Source: Schizochytrium sp. CCTCC M209059
Lineage: Eukaryota; Sar; Bigyra; Thraustochytrida; Thraustochytriidae
Direction: 5' to 3'
NCBI GenBank assembly: GCA_000818945.1
Contig: KN805410.1
Coordinates: 258,902 to 322,901, forward strand
Length of the DNA stretch: 64,000 nucleotides
This document shows positions 51,490 through 60,638 of this stretch, in pieces (position 1 is the stretch's first letter; every line of letters begins with the position of its first letter). The notes beneath the pieces are model-generated. The model ran no database searches. It was not told the origin of the DNA and saw nothing but the letters and a program-made list of their open reading frames with translations. Position numbers and translations under genes: made by a program.

Positions 51490-51781
51490 TTTTGCCGCCT
51501 CGCAGAACGTTTGGCTGTTTGGTTTTTTGCTGATGAGCAAAGTTTGCAGCGTGAAGGGAAGAAGGCAATGCACGATCGAAAGATCGAGATCGCGGCGCCT
51601 TCCTTCCTTTTGCTCATGGCGATCAGTCGCAACAGGCATAGACTTGCTCTTGTCTGCACCAAGCACTTACAGTCAGTCGCCCAACATTTTACGGTGCGCA
51701 GACGTTCTTTTGCAATGTCAAATCGATGATAATGTTGTTGATTTTGTTTATGAATGAATGAATGGATGAATGAATGAGAGA

Positions 51782-53776
51782 TCAAGACGAGTACTTTTGC
51801 TCGAGATAGTCGCAATAGGCGTTCGCATCAAGCGTGCGACAAGTGACCCGTTTCAAGAGACCCTGGACACCCGAGTCCATGCGGCCATGAGCATGAACGT
51901 TTTCACGGAGCCAGCCGACGATGGGTTCAAAATTGCCCTTCTCAATCAGACCTGACACGTTGTCTGCGCCAAGATCACCTTGCATCGTCGTAAAAAGCTG
52001 ATGCGCCGCCATTGCGCCGATAGTGTAGCTCGGAAAGTAACCAAAGTACCCTGCGTACCAGTGCGTGTCCTGCAAGACGTTCTTCTTACCATCATCGGCA
52101 GGAGGTGCACGGCCAAGGAGCTCGGCATGGGTATCAATCCAGGCCTGGGGCAGGTCTTTGACAGCGAGGGAGCCGTCAAAAAGGCTGCGTTCGAGTTCGA
52201 AGCGAGCGATCACGTGCAATGGGTATGCGAGCTCGTCGGCATCTACGCGAACAAAGGTGTCCGAGCGCGCGTTGAGGCCAGCGAGGAGAAGATCCTCTAG
52301 TCCTGCGCGCTGATTCTCATCAAGGCGGCCATAGCCAAAGGTCTGAGCGTAGCGGCCCTGGATCCACTTGCAAAATGGACGACTCTGGCCAATCATGCGC
52401 TCAAGAAAGAGACTCTGCGATTCATGCGTGGCAATGTCGAGAAACGTACCCGCAGGCCATCCTCGAGCGGGCGCCCCGAGCTCATAAAGCGCGTGCCCTG
52501 CCTCGTGCATCGATCCCATGAGACCCTCGCGCAGGTTATCAGGATTGTAGCGCGTGGTGATCCGTACGTCGCCATCCGAGATTCCGATGGAGAACGGATG
52601 CACGCTCTCATCAAGGCGTGTCTTGGCGAGCTCCTTGCCGAAGACCGACTTGAGCACCGCATTGGAGAACTCCTTTTGCTTGGCGAGTTCAAAAGCTGTC
52701 CCCGAAGCTGAAGCATCGAGAGCTGGAGAAGGTGCCGCAGCCTCGGCGCCCTGAACCAGAGGGGAGAGTCGCTTCTTTAGCGTGGCAAAGATGTCGGCAA
52801 TGCCATCCTCATCAATGTCCATGACATATTCTTGCACAAGGGCACCGTAGGCTCCCTTGGGCGCTGTATCCGGCGCGACTTGGGCAAGGACGGCAGCTTG
52901 GTCGCGGGCAATATCGCGAGAGATCTCGAGAAGGTCGGCAAAGACCGGCTCGACAATCTTCCATTTTCCAAGCTCGCGCGCCTTTTCCCAGCGAGTGAGG
53001 GTCTCCGCTTGCAGCTTGGCACGCTGGGCAACAGTTTCGGACGAAATAGCTTTGTTGAGAGCAAGCTCTCGCGTTGCAAGCTCGACACTACGCTTTTCGA
53101 ATGCGTTGAGGTTGGCCTGGACAGTGGGAGATCGCGCTTCTTGCAAGAGACCATCGTATTCGGCGCTCGTGTTCATCTCGTGGACAACGCGAGTGAGCAC
53201 GCTCTGCTGGCGGGCTCGCGCAGGCGCAGCTGCGGCGGGCATCATGGTAGATCGATCCCATTGCAGCAGAGCGCCCGCCTCGGACAGTGCGCCAGCAGTA
53301 TCCCAGTGCTTTTCCAGACTCGTCAGCGGGGCGCGCGCATCTTGCACCGAGGCGGCATCAGCGATGCAACGTTGAGGCCAGTCGTCTCCGATGGGTGACC
53401 CGGGCTGTGCGTCGGCCACGACCGCGTCCTGGATCTCCCAGATCCCGGCGTGCAGGTCTTCGGTTTGCGAGGTGAATCCAAGCTCGTGCAAGGAGCACAT
53501 CATTCCATTGGACGCTTCGCCCCTGATTTTCGACTTTTTCAACTTCATCTTGGACCATTTTAGGGGCTCTGCCGCCTCGTTATTGAGCTCGGGGACTTCG
53601 AGTTGCGTGCCGACGCGCGCCACGGCCACGTGGAGTCCCTCGCGCACGTTTTGCGCGCCGCAGACGATCTGCAGCGCCTCCTTGGCGCCCACATCGACCT
53701 CACAAAGTCGGAGCTTGTCTGCGTTCGGGTGAGCGGCCACGCGCCGCACCACGCCCAGCACCGCGCGTTGCTGCAT
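51782..53776 (-). CDS. Fusion of a PheT-type tRNA-binding domain with an M32 carboxypeptidase
   Basis: The ATG at 53776 (MQQRAVLGVVRRVAAHPNAD) gives 664 residues. Residues about 4-110 form an OB-fold tRNA-binding domain of the bacterial PheRS-beta N-terminus/EMAPII class: HPNADKLRLCEVDVG, LQIVCGAQNVREGLHVAVAR and KSKIRGEASNGMMCS. From about residue 165 the protein is an M32 metallocarboxypeptidase (thermostable carboxypeptidase Taq): the zinc site SMHEAGHALYELG (H424, H428), the IATHESQSLFLERMIG motif, VRITTRYNPDNLREGLMGS and DTHWYAGYFGYFPSYTIGA. M32 enzymes are usually about 500 residues and stand alone, so the N-terminal module is an addition. It would trim C-terminal residues from peptides. 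Why it should bind RNA is unknown. No targeting signal is seen. Confidence 0.9.
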   Translation of the reverse strand: MQQRAVLGVVRRVAAHPNADKLRLCEVDVGAKEALQIVCGAQNVREGLHVAVARVGTQLEVPELNNEAAEPLKWSKMKLKKSKIRGEASNGMMCSLHELGFTSQTEDLHAGIWEIQDAVVADAQPGSPIGDDWPQRCIADAASVQDARAPLTSLEKHWDTAGALSEAGALLQWDRSTMMPAAAAPARARQQSVLTRVVHEMNTSAEYDGLLQEARSPTVQANLNAFEKRSVELATRELALNKAISSETVAQRAKLQAETLTRWEKARELGKWKIVEPVFADLLEISRDIARDQAAVLAQVAPDTAPKGAYGALVQEYVMDIDEDGIADIFATLKKRLSPLVQGAEAAAPSPALDASASGTAFELAKQKEFSNAVLKSVFGKELAKTRLDESVHPFSIGISDGDVRITTRYNPDNLREGLMGSMHEAGHALYELGAPARGWPAGTFLDIATHESQSLFLERMIGQSRPFCKWIQGRYAQTFGYGRLDENQRAGLEDLLLAGLNARSDTFVRVDADELAYPLHVIARFELERSLFDGSLAVKDLPQAWIDTHAELLGRAPPADDGKKNVLQDTHWYAGYFGYFPSYTIGAMAAHQLFTTMQGDLGADNVSGLIEKGNFEPIVGWLRENVHAHGRMDSGVQGLLKRVTCRTLDANAYCDYLEQKYSS

Positions 53777-54012
53777 TGTCCCTTTGGCCTCCTCCGCGCA
53801 ACAGTTCAAGTCAAACCCAGCCGAGCGAGGTGTCCGTGGTCGCGGGACGGGCCGAAAGCAAGTTGTGGTCTTGAAGAAGACTCGAGATCATCCCTCGTCT
53901 GTCATTCATTCTTCACGTGCTTTTGTTGGTTAACGATGCTCGAGCGGAGAGACAAAGCATAGCTCAGACCCGGTATAAACAGCGAACAAACAGCCGACCG
54001 AGCCTCGGGACG
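53777..54012. promoter_or_regulatory. Short head-to-head intergenic (shared promoter region)
   Basis: Only 236 bases separate the divergent start codons of the fusion carboxypeptidase and the small membrane-protein gene, so the two transcription units must share this stretch. No specific factor site is claimed. A TATAAA-like GGTATAAACAG lies at about 53972-53982. Confidence 0.45.
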
Positions 54013-54315
54013 ATGGAGATGGACGCCGACGAGGCGGAGCGCTTCGTCAAGGTACCGCACGTACTTGCGGCGCTGGCGCTCGCCGTCACGGTGGTCGCTG
54101 TTCTGGTGTACGTGGAGATGCAGACGCAACCGTGCTTTGTGCGCACGAGCAAGCGATACTTTGCACGCGGCGTGCGAAGCGGAAGCGCCGCCTTCTCGCG
54201 ACGCAAGAGCGGTGCAGGCGAGGACTCGATGATGCTTGTGAGAGAGGCGCCAAGCAGCGATGAAGATACTGGAATGGAGGGTGCAAGTCTTCATGGTCGC
54301 GGTCTCGCTTTTTGA
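54013..54315 (+). CDS. Small single-pass membrane protein
   Basis: The ATG at 54013 (MEMDADEAERFVKVPHVLAA) gives 100 residues. One hydrophobic helix (LAALALAVTVVAVLVYVEM) is followed by a short basic segment (VRTSKRYFARGVRSGSAAFS) and an acidic/Ser tail (REAPSSDEDTGMEGASLHG). The orientation by charge is likely N-out or lumen, C-cytosol. I do not recognise it. The last ~85 bases are the first copy of a tandem duplication (see repeat). It may be an assembly factor or SNARE-like tail-anchored protein, but that is speculation. Confidence 0.55.
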   Translation: MEMDADEAERFVKVPHVLAALALAVTVVAVLVYVEMQTQPCFVRTSKRYFARGVRSGSAAFSRRKSGAGEDSMMLVREAPSSDEDTGMEGASLHGRGLAF

Positions 54316-54568
54316 AGATCTCTTCCTTTGTTCCATTTCAAGCGATTCCAATGCATCAGCAATTTGCGACGTCCTTTGAGTTGGCCGCATCGCTCGACTC
54401 ACCAGCATCGTTTTCTCAATTTTTTTCAATGATGCTCGTACGAAAGGCGCCAAGCAGCGACGAGGAGACTGGAATGGAGGGTGCAAGTCTTCATGGTCGC
54501 AGTCTCGCTCGATGAAGATCTCTTAGTTTGTTCTCACACCAAGCGATTCCAACTTGCATCAGCGGTCT
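54229..54568 (+). repeat. Imperfect tandem duplication, 200-bp period
   Basis: The segment starting ATGATGCTTGTGAGAGAGGC at 54229 recurs as ATGATGCTCGTACGAAAGGC at 54429. The copies share GGAATGGAGGGTGCAAGTCT, then TCATGGTCGC-GTCTCGCT, GAAGATCTCTT and AAGCGATTCCAA. The first copy includes the end of the small membrane-protein gene; the second lies in the 3' region and encodes a second, out-of-context version of the acidic tail. Confidence 0.85.
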
Positions 54569-54850
54569 CGTCGCCCTTCAAGGCGGCAGTCAGCATGGAT
54601 AACCATGTCAGCAGCATCGTTGCTAGGGCGACTCCTGACATCGGTGCACCAGTCTTAGCTGCAGCAGCAACCTTTGCGACAGGCAGAGGCTGTTAGATTC
54701 TTCCTTTCAAGGAAGCAAAGGCTGTGATTACCATTGGCGACAGAAGAAAGAAGGGGTCAACAAAAAATGATCAATTTCACGCAGTTATAATGCTGCAAAG
54801 CTGGCAGCAGATTATCGTCATCATCGTCATCATGATCCGTATGATCATGA
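54316..54850. other. 3' spacer holding the second duplication copy
   Basis: This 535-base region between the membrane-protein gene and the kinase gene's 3' end contains the second copy of the 200-bp repeat and otherwise AT-rich sequence with TGATCATGATCATG near 54840-54855. No independent gene is seen. Confidence 0.5.
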
Positions 54851-56578
54851 TCATGAAAAGAAACGCGAGAGGATGCCGCCACCCGATTTGGACGAAGTCT
54901 CATTCTCTTGCGAGGCGGCCTTTTCCTCTGCGGCAGCCGTTTGTTTTTTGATCCATGGATGGGCAAGTGCGCGGTCGACCGTGAGTCGGCGCTCCGGGTC
55001 GACCGTAAGGCAACGCCGCACAAAGTCAGAGGCCTCCGGGGAAAGGTCGCACCAGTCGTCCTGAAAACGAAAGGGCGAGTTCTGCGAGGCGGTGTAATCT
55101 GACGTCTTAAAATCGCGCCATTGCTTTGTTTGCAAATGCGGAAAGGGCAAATAACCTTGAAGCAGCACATACGTAATGACGCCAAGCGACCACACGTCCG
55201 AGCGCGCGCTATACTGGCTCTCGAGCACGACCTCGGGAGCCGCATAGCTTGGGCTGCCCACGGGACGCCGGAGTGTGCCAGAAATAACGGAGCTGCCGAG
55301 CGGCGCAGTGGCGCTCGCCTTGCTAGGAAGATCGCGCGAATGGCCAAAGTCGACAAGGACGAGATCGGCCTCGTCCAGCGTCGACGCAGGAGTGCGCAGC
55401 ATGATGTTCTCCAGCTTAATGTCCAAGTGCGCGACGCCATGCTTGTGCACGTGTTGGAGCACAGAGAGCAAGTCGCGCACGGCGCAGGCGGCATCAGTCT
55501 CTAATTGGCGATCAAAGTCGTGGCTGTTGAGAAACGAAAAGAGGTCCCCACCTGTACAGTACTCGGCCACAATGTGAATATTAATGGGGGACTCGAAGGA
55601 CTCCACGAAGCGGAGCAAATGTGGGTGTGGCGACAACCGCCGCAGCACGCGCACCTCGTGACGTACTGAGCCCACGTCTTCCTTGCGAAAGAATTTTTGA
55701 AATTTGTTGCAGGTCTTGACAGAGTACGCGTCGTTCGGGTCGGCGCAAACCTCGGCTACCAGGCGCTTCCCCGTAAGTTTGTCAAAGATCGCTCCGGCCG
55801 TTGCAAAATCGGTGGCCTTGAGCCGATGTCCAATGCGGACCACACCCTGTCGGCCCTCGCCGAGATAGCCTTTGGCCGTCATGTCCACCTCGTACGTGTC
55901 GCACAGTCGCGGCTCGTGCAGGGTCATGAGCTTGTCGGCAATGCGGGTCCGCAGGTGCGTGAGGTCCACGAACTTGCCCCGATGATTAATGACGTCGTCT
56001 CCGAGGCGACGGACAACAGATCGCATAGGCTTAATGCGGCCCTTCTTCTTGGGACCCGACGACGCCAGTGATTTGAGCGGCATGGTCACGCTCCGCTTGC
56101 ACATGAGTCGATCAATGGGTGTCGAGCTCACGACCGTGGATTCCAACACCTGCGTCGGTTCGCAGGCCCAGGTCTCCTCCGGGCACCGCTTGCCCGTGAC
56201 CTCTCCCCAATCTCCATCGGGGCATACGCTAATGGCGGGGACCACTCTGCCCGCGATACAGCTGCTGGGCGACGTCCCGCACGTTATTGACGGCAGCACG
56301 AGTCGTTGCAACTGCGCCACCTCGAACATGGCGGCGCGGCGCGCGGACCACTCTTCCGTCTCGCGCGCGAACTTTGACGCGGCGGCCTCGGCCTCGGGGG
56401 CTTTGTTCCCGCCGCCGTGGCCTCGCTTGGCGCCGCCCTCCTCGCCGTCGCGCAGGCGCTCGTGCACGCTCGCCGACAGCGAGCGTTTCCACGCGTCTCG
56501 CGCGAAGACCTTGCCGCCCTCGGACACGCCCTTGCTCGCGGCCGAGGCGGCGCTGCTCGAGAGCGCCGCGCTCCTCAT
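54851..56578 (-). CDS. Serine/threonine protein kinase, non-RD, CAMK-like
   Basis: The chosen start is the ATG at 56578 (MRSAALSSSAASAASKGVSE), giving 575 residues; the frame runs further 5' but only through repeat DNA. After a Ser-rich, basic N-terminus, the kinase domain starts near residue 240 with the Gly loop GYLGEGRQGVVRIG. An extra stretch of about 25 residues separates it from the ATP lysine (AYSVKTCNKFQKF). The catalytic loop is HLDIKLENIML with Asp386, so Leu replaces the usual Arg before Asp (non-RD). DFGHSRD holds Asp410. GSPSYAAPEVVLESQYSARS and DVWSLGVITYVLLQGYLPF follow. The subgroup looks CAMK/SNF1-like. The C-terminus is a Ser/Glu tail. Confidence 0.88.
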   Translation of the reverse strand: MRSAALSSSAASAASKGVSEGGKVFARDAWKRSLSASVHERLRDGEEGGAKRGHGGGNKAPEAEAAASKFARETEEWSARRAAMFEVAQLQRLVLPSITCGTSPSSCIAGRVVPAISVCPDGDWGEVTGKRCPEETWACEPTQVLESTVVSSTPIDRLMCKRSVTMPLKSLASSGPKKKGRIKPMRSVVRRLGDDVINHRGKFVDLTHLRTRIADKLMTLHEPRLCDTYEVDMTAKGYLGEGRQGVVRIGHRLKATDFATAGAIFDKLTGKRLVAEVCADPNDAYSVKTCNKFQKFFRKEDVGSVRHEVRVLRRLSPHPHLLRFVESFESPINIHIVAEYCTGGDLFSFLNSHDFDRQLETDAACAVRDLLSVLQHVHKHGVAHLDIKLENIMLRTPASTLDEADLVLVDFGHSRDLPSKASATAPLGSSVISGTLRRPVGSPSYAAPEVVLESQYSARSDVWSLGVITYVLLQGYLPFPHLQTKQWRDFKTSDYTASQNSPFRFQDDWCDLSPEASDFVRRCLTVDPERRLTVDRALAHPWIKKQTAAAEEKAASQENETSSKSGGGILSRFFS

Positions 56579-56593
56579 CGCCGCCGTCGTCGC

Positions 56594-56594
<1 letters not shown>

Positions 56595-56634
<40 letters not shown>

Positions 56635-56635
56635 C
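56595..56635. repeat. (CGCA)n tetranucleotide
   Basis: About nine CGCA units lie just upstream of the kinase ATG. Confidence 0.95.
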
Positions 56636-56871
56636 GTGCCCGAAGCGCTTCTGCGCGCCGCCTCGACTCCGCCACCCGAACAACAGAAAAAAGAAGAAGA
56701 AGAAGAGCGGGGGCTGGCTGCGGCGCCGCAAGTGCGCTATCCGCGCGCGAAAGTGGGCGGAGGGCGGATACCCGACTTGCGCCCACCGCAGTTTCACTGG
56801 GCCGCGCCGAGGATCGCGCGAGCATTTCTTGCGCGGCTTGCATCGCGGCCATCGTCGCGCCGCATCCACTC

Positions 56872-56926
56872 TCTTCTTCTTCTTCTTCTTCTTCTTCTTC
56901 TTCTTCTTCATCATCTTCTTCTTCTG
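56872..56926. repeat. (CTT)n trinucleotide
   Basis: About sixteen CTT units with two CAT interruptions are visible. They generate poly-Leu/Phe/Ser and poly-Lys/Glu frames on the two strands. Confidence 0.95.
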
Positions 56927-58090
56927 TCGTCGCTGGCGGCGACAGAAGAAGATGCGATTGGTTTCCTCGCGAATAGCTGTGACGACTCCGGCCGTCGGGC
57001 TGCCGGAATCGTGGTCGCCCTGGGTCGGCATGTGTGGACTTCGACCTCGACTCCTCGCTCGCGGGCTCGCAAGGCCCAGCCAGGACAGGACGTGACGCGC
57101 AAGGCGGAGACGTTCCTCCGCGTTCGAAGCGAGGCGATTGCGAGGCGGCGGAGGCTCCTGATCTCGGCGGCGTGCGGGACGACGGGTGGATGCGGCTACA
57201 GCTACCAGCTGCAGCGCATGGCATGCAGATGCCGGCCCAGTCCCAGGCAGTCAGTCACATTGCTGGCGGCGCGGAAGAGAACAGCGACGTCCGATGTTGG
57301 CGTCGACCGTCCGTCGCAGGCCGGCCACCGTGGCCACCATATGAGCCAGCAAGTAAGCGCGAGCCAGCGATGTTGCCGGGTGATTGGGAGGGGAGGAACG
57401 AGATGGCGTGGGTGGATGAGGACGATGAGGATCAAGGAAAAGGTGGTGGCGTGCCAAGAAAAGGGTAATCTTGAATGAAGTTTATACACGTGAGTTCGTT
57501 CGAATGAATGGGCTAGTGTTGTCTTGTACTACTAATTTACCCATATCACGGTGTCGACGCGTCCTCGCGTGCCGTAGCAGCACCCAAAGCGATCCATTAT
57601 GATGATCGTTGCTTCCGGAACAGTCCTCGCTCGCGCTTATCAACTCTCCGCGTATACATACATACGTACCCACCCACCCACCCACCTCCATGCAACGCAT
57701 TCCTTGGCATCACCTCGCATCACACTTCGCATGAATGCTACGGCGCGGCGCCGGAACACAACATGACAAAGGTTGTAGTCTTACGTATAGGCCTAGAAGA
57801 AGGTGTTCTTCGGGGAAAACGTGCATCGTCATCGATCTTGAGCAGGGAAAAGGAGGAGAAAGCCACTGCTGGGTGCACTTTTGCGATATTGTGCGGCTGC
57901 TAGCTTAGCGACAACTAGACCGCCATCGCGTCCACGCACAAGCTCCGAGCGACCCTCTCCAGGCGACAGGCCGGCCTTCGCACCGCGCTAGTCACGCCAC
58001 GCGACCCGCCAGCGAGCCCGCGAGCGAGCAGGCGAACGAAGCGGCGGCGTCGGCATTGCAACACAACATCGACAACAGCACCCACCCACC

Positions 58091-60397
58091 ATGACGGCCG
58101 CCTGGGTCTTGCACGCCCTGCCGGGCGACAACGCGCGCACGCTGCGCGTGCAGAGCGCAGCGAAGCTCACTGGCGCGGAAATGGAGACCAAGTTGCTCAA
58201 GAACGCCCCGAAAAAGGGCACGAGTCCGACGAACAAGCTGCCAGCGCTGTGGAAGGGATCCGAAGGGTGCGCGGCCTTTAGCTCCGTTTCCGCCATGAAG
58301 CTGCTCGCGCGCGCTGCTGACGGTGCCGATAGCAAGTTCCTTGGTGGCGCAGATGCCGCTACCAAGGCCGAAGTCGACCAGTGGATGGAGTACGCCGTCG
58401 ACGTACTCGACCCCCTCGCCGAGGTCGCCTGCCTCAAGGCTGGCACTTCGCTTGCCAAGGTCGCAGGCGATGCTGCAGATGAGGTCACCGCCCGGTCCAC
58501 CAAGGCTCTCGTCGATGAGGTCTGCGCCGTTGTCGACAAAAAACTCCGCAAGGCTTCCTACCTCGTGGGCGACGCCCTTACTTTTGCCGATGTCGCCGTC
58601 GCTAGCGCTCTGGTCGGCCCTCTCCGCTCCGCTGTCGAGGCCAAGCCCCGCCAGAGCAAGCTTTCCAACGTCTCGCGCTGGTTCGAAACCATCCTCAAGG
58701 AGTCCAGCATGGATGCCTGCCTCGAGAGCCCGTTCTCCTTTTACGCTGGCAAGGCTGCTCAGGCTGCTGCCGCCGGTGAGGCCGCTGCCAAGGCCGCTGC
58801 CAAGGCCACTTCCATCGCCGGTGCGCCCATGGGCGCAGAGCAAGTGCCCATGGGCAAACTCTTTAAGCGCTCGCACTCGCGCGTCAAGGATATCCTCGAG
58901 ACCGATAGCAAGACTGCCGTCGGCAAGACCGTTTCAGTGTGCGGCTGGGCGCGCACCGTGCGCTCCGCAGGCAAGGGCTCGCTCGCCTTTGTTGAGCTCA
59001 ACGATGGCTCTTGCCAGGCCAGTCTTCAGGTGGTCTGCAGCGCTCAGGATACCACCAACTTTGATCAACTTGTTGGCGCCGGTGGCGTCGGCTCTTCGCA
59101 TCGCTTCGTCGGCACTCTTGTCGCGCCGCAGCGCGCCGAGCAGGCCATCGAGCTCAAGGCCGACATCGTCGAGGTCCTCGGTACCGTCGATCCCAAGGAA
59201 TATCCTCTCTCCAAGACCGGCAACAAGTCTGCCGGCCACAGTGTGGAGTTCCTTCGTGAGCAGGCGCACCTTCGGGCGCGCACCAACCTCATTGCTTGCG
59301 TGGCCCGCGTTCGCAACGCCTGCGCCTTCGCCATCCATGACTTCTTCCGCCTTCAGGGCTTTCAGTACGTGCATACGCCAATTATCACGGCCAGCGACTG
59401 CGAGGGTGCCGGTGAGATGATGGCTGTCACCACTATGCTCGGCAAGGCTGAGGAGAACAAGGGTAAGCTTCCCACGGTCACGGCCGAGCTCGCAAAGAAG
59501 TACGCGCTCGACGACCCGAACACCAAGCTCAAGGAGGGTGACGTGGACTATACCAAGGACTTCTTCAGCAAGCCCGCTTTTCTCACGGTCTCCGGACAGC
59601 TCAACGTGGAGACCTATGCCTGCGCCCTCTCCGATGTCTATACCTTTGGCCCTACCTTCCGCGCGGAGAACTCGCACACCTCCCGCCATCTCGCCGAATT
59701 CTGGATGGTCGAGCCCGAGCTTTGTTTCGCTTCGCTCAAGGACGACATTGACCTTGCCGAAGACTTTATCAAGTACTGCACCCAGTACGTGCTTAAGAAC
59801 TGCGCTGCTGACATTGACTACTTTGAGAAGCACACCGAGGAGGGCCTGCGCGACCGCCTTCTCAACGTCGTTGACACGCCCTTCAAGCGTCTCTCTTACA
59901 CGGAGGCCATCGAGATTCTCAACAAGCCAGAGCACCTCAAGACCGAAGACGGCTCTGCCCGCTTCGAGGAGCACCCGTCGTGGGGCATCGATCTCGGCTC
60001 CGAGCACGAGCGCTACCTCTGTGAAAAGGTCTTTAAGGGCCCTGTCGTCCTCACTGACTACCCGGCCGACATCAAGGCCTTTTACATGCGCCAGAACGAG
60101 CTCGACAAGGAGGGTCGTCTCACTGTACAGGCGATGGATATCCTCGTACCCCGAATCGGCGAGCTTGTTGGCGGCAGCGCACGCGAGGAGCGCCTTGGCC
60201 TCCTCGAGAAGCGCATTACGGATATGAACCTCAAGCCCGAGGACTTTAGCTGGTACTGCGACCTTCGCCGCTTTGGTACCGTCCCGCACGCCGGTTTTGG
60301 TCTTGGCTTCGACCGCTTTGTCATGTTCGTTACGGGTATTGCTAACATCCGTGACGTTATTCCCTTTCCCAGGTATCCCGGTGTTTGCGCTTTCTAA
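58091..60397 (+). CDS. NARS: Asparaginyl-tRNA synthetase with N-terminal GST-like domain
   Basis: This 768-residue enzyme charges tRNA(Asn). Residues about 1-225 form a glutathione S-transferase-like domain: the C-terminal half is clear, with YLVGDALTFADVAVASALVG and VSRWFETIL. An Ala-rich linker leads to the anticodon-binding OB fold (about 278-370, TVSVCGWARTVRSAGKGSLA and FVELNDGSCQASLQVV). The class II catalytic core follows with motif 2 (TFGPTFRAENSHTSRHLAEF) and motif 3 (GFGLGFDRFVMFVTGIANIR). The HTSRHLAEFWMVEPE signature separates AsnRS from AspRS. The OB fold resembles the bacterial/organelle-like AsnRS branch. GST modules are known on eukaryotic MetRS, ValRS, CysRS and GluRS, where they mediate complexes; they are unusual on AsnRS. 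It is intact, with no intron. Confidence 0.94.
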   Translation: MTAAWVLHALPGDNARTLRVQSAAKLTGAEMETKLLKNAPKKGTSPTNKLPALWKGSEGCAAFSSVSAMKLLARAADGADSKFLGGADAATKAEVDQWMEYAVDVLDPLAEVACLKAGTSLAKVAGDAADEVTARSTKALVDEVCAVVDKKLRKASYLVGDALTFADVAVASALVGPLRSAVEAKPRQSKLSNVSRWFETILKESSMDACLESPFSFYAGKAAQAAAAGEAAAKAAAKATSIAGAPMGAEQVPMGKLFKRSHSRVKDILETDSKTAVGKTVSVCGWARTVRSAGKGSLAFVELNDGSCQASLQVVCSAQDTTNFDQLVGAGGVGSSHRFVGTLVAPQRAEQAIELKADIVEVLGTVDPKEYPLSKTGNKSAGHSVEFLREQAHLRARTNLIACVARVRNACAFAIHDFFRLQGFQYVHTPIITASDCEGAGEMMAVTTMLGKAEENKGKLPTVTAELAKKYALDDPNTKLKEGDVDYTKDFFSKPAFLTVSGQLNVETYACALSDVYTFGPTFRAENSHTSRHLAEFWMVEPELCFASLKDDIDLAEDFIKYCTQYVLKNCAADIDYFEKHTEEGLRDRLLNVVDTPFKRLSYTEAIEILNKPEHLKTEDGSARFEEHPSWGIDLGSEHERYLCEKVFKGPVVLTDYPADIKAFYMRQNELDKEGRLTVQAMDILVPRIGELVGGSAREERLGLLEKRITDMNLKPEDFSWYCDLRRFGTVPHAGFGLGFDRFVMFVTGIANIRDVIPFPRYPGVCAF

Positions 60398-60638
60398 AAA
60401 GCATCGATCACCACAACAAACCAGCCAACAACAACAACAACAAATCAAAAAAAAATACTCACAGACAATTTTCAAAGCAACGTTTCTTCACTTGATGATC
60501 ATCACAGCCTTTCATACACGTATAAAACCTACACGAGCGGACGACGCTCGCTTCCATCCTCGTATCCGGCTCTCGCGAACAGCCTGTCTCCTAATTTCAA
60601 AAGAACCACACCCTCACAAGTGATAAATAAAATTTGCA

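Larger units (their letters stand above)
56579..58090. other. Head-to-head spacer with microsatellites
   Basis: About 1.5 kb lies between the kinase and AsnRS genes. It contains (CGCA)n at 56595-56635, (CTT)n at 56872-56926, a CACC tract at about 57669-57686 and GC-rich unique DNA. Open frames are dominated by repeat-derived Arg/His/Leu and show no motifs. Confidence 0.55.

Noticed and set aside
57034..57468. Plus-strand frame of 144 codons upstream of AsnRS
   Set aside because: It starts with GTG, is low in motif content and lies in a promoter spacer; composition is as expected by chance.
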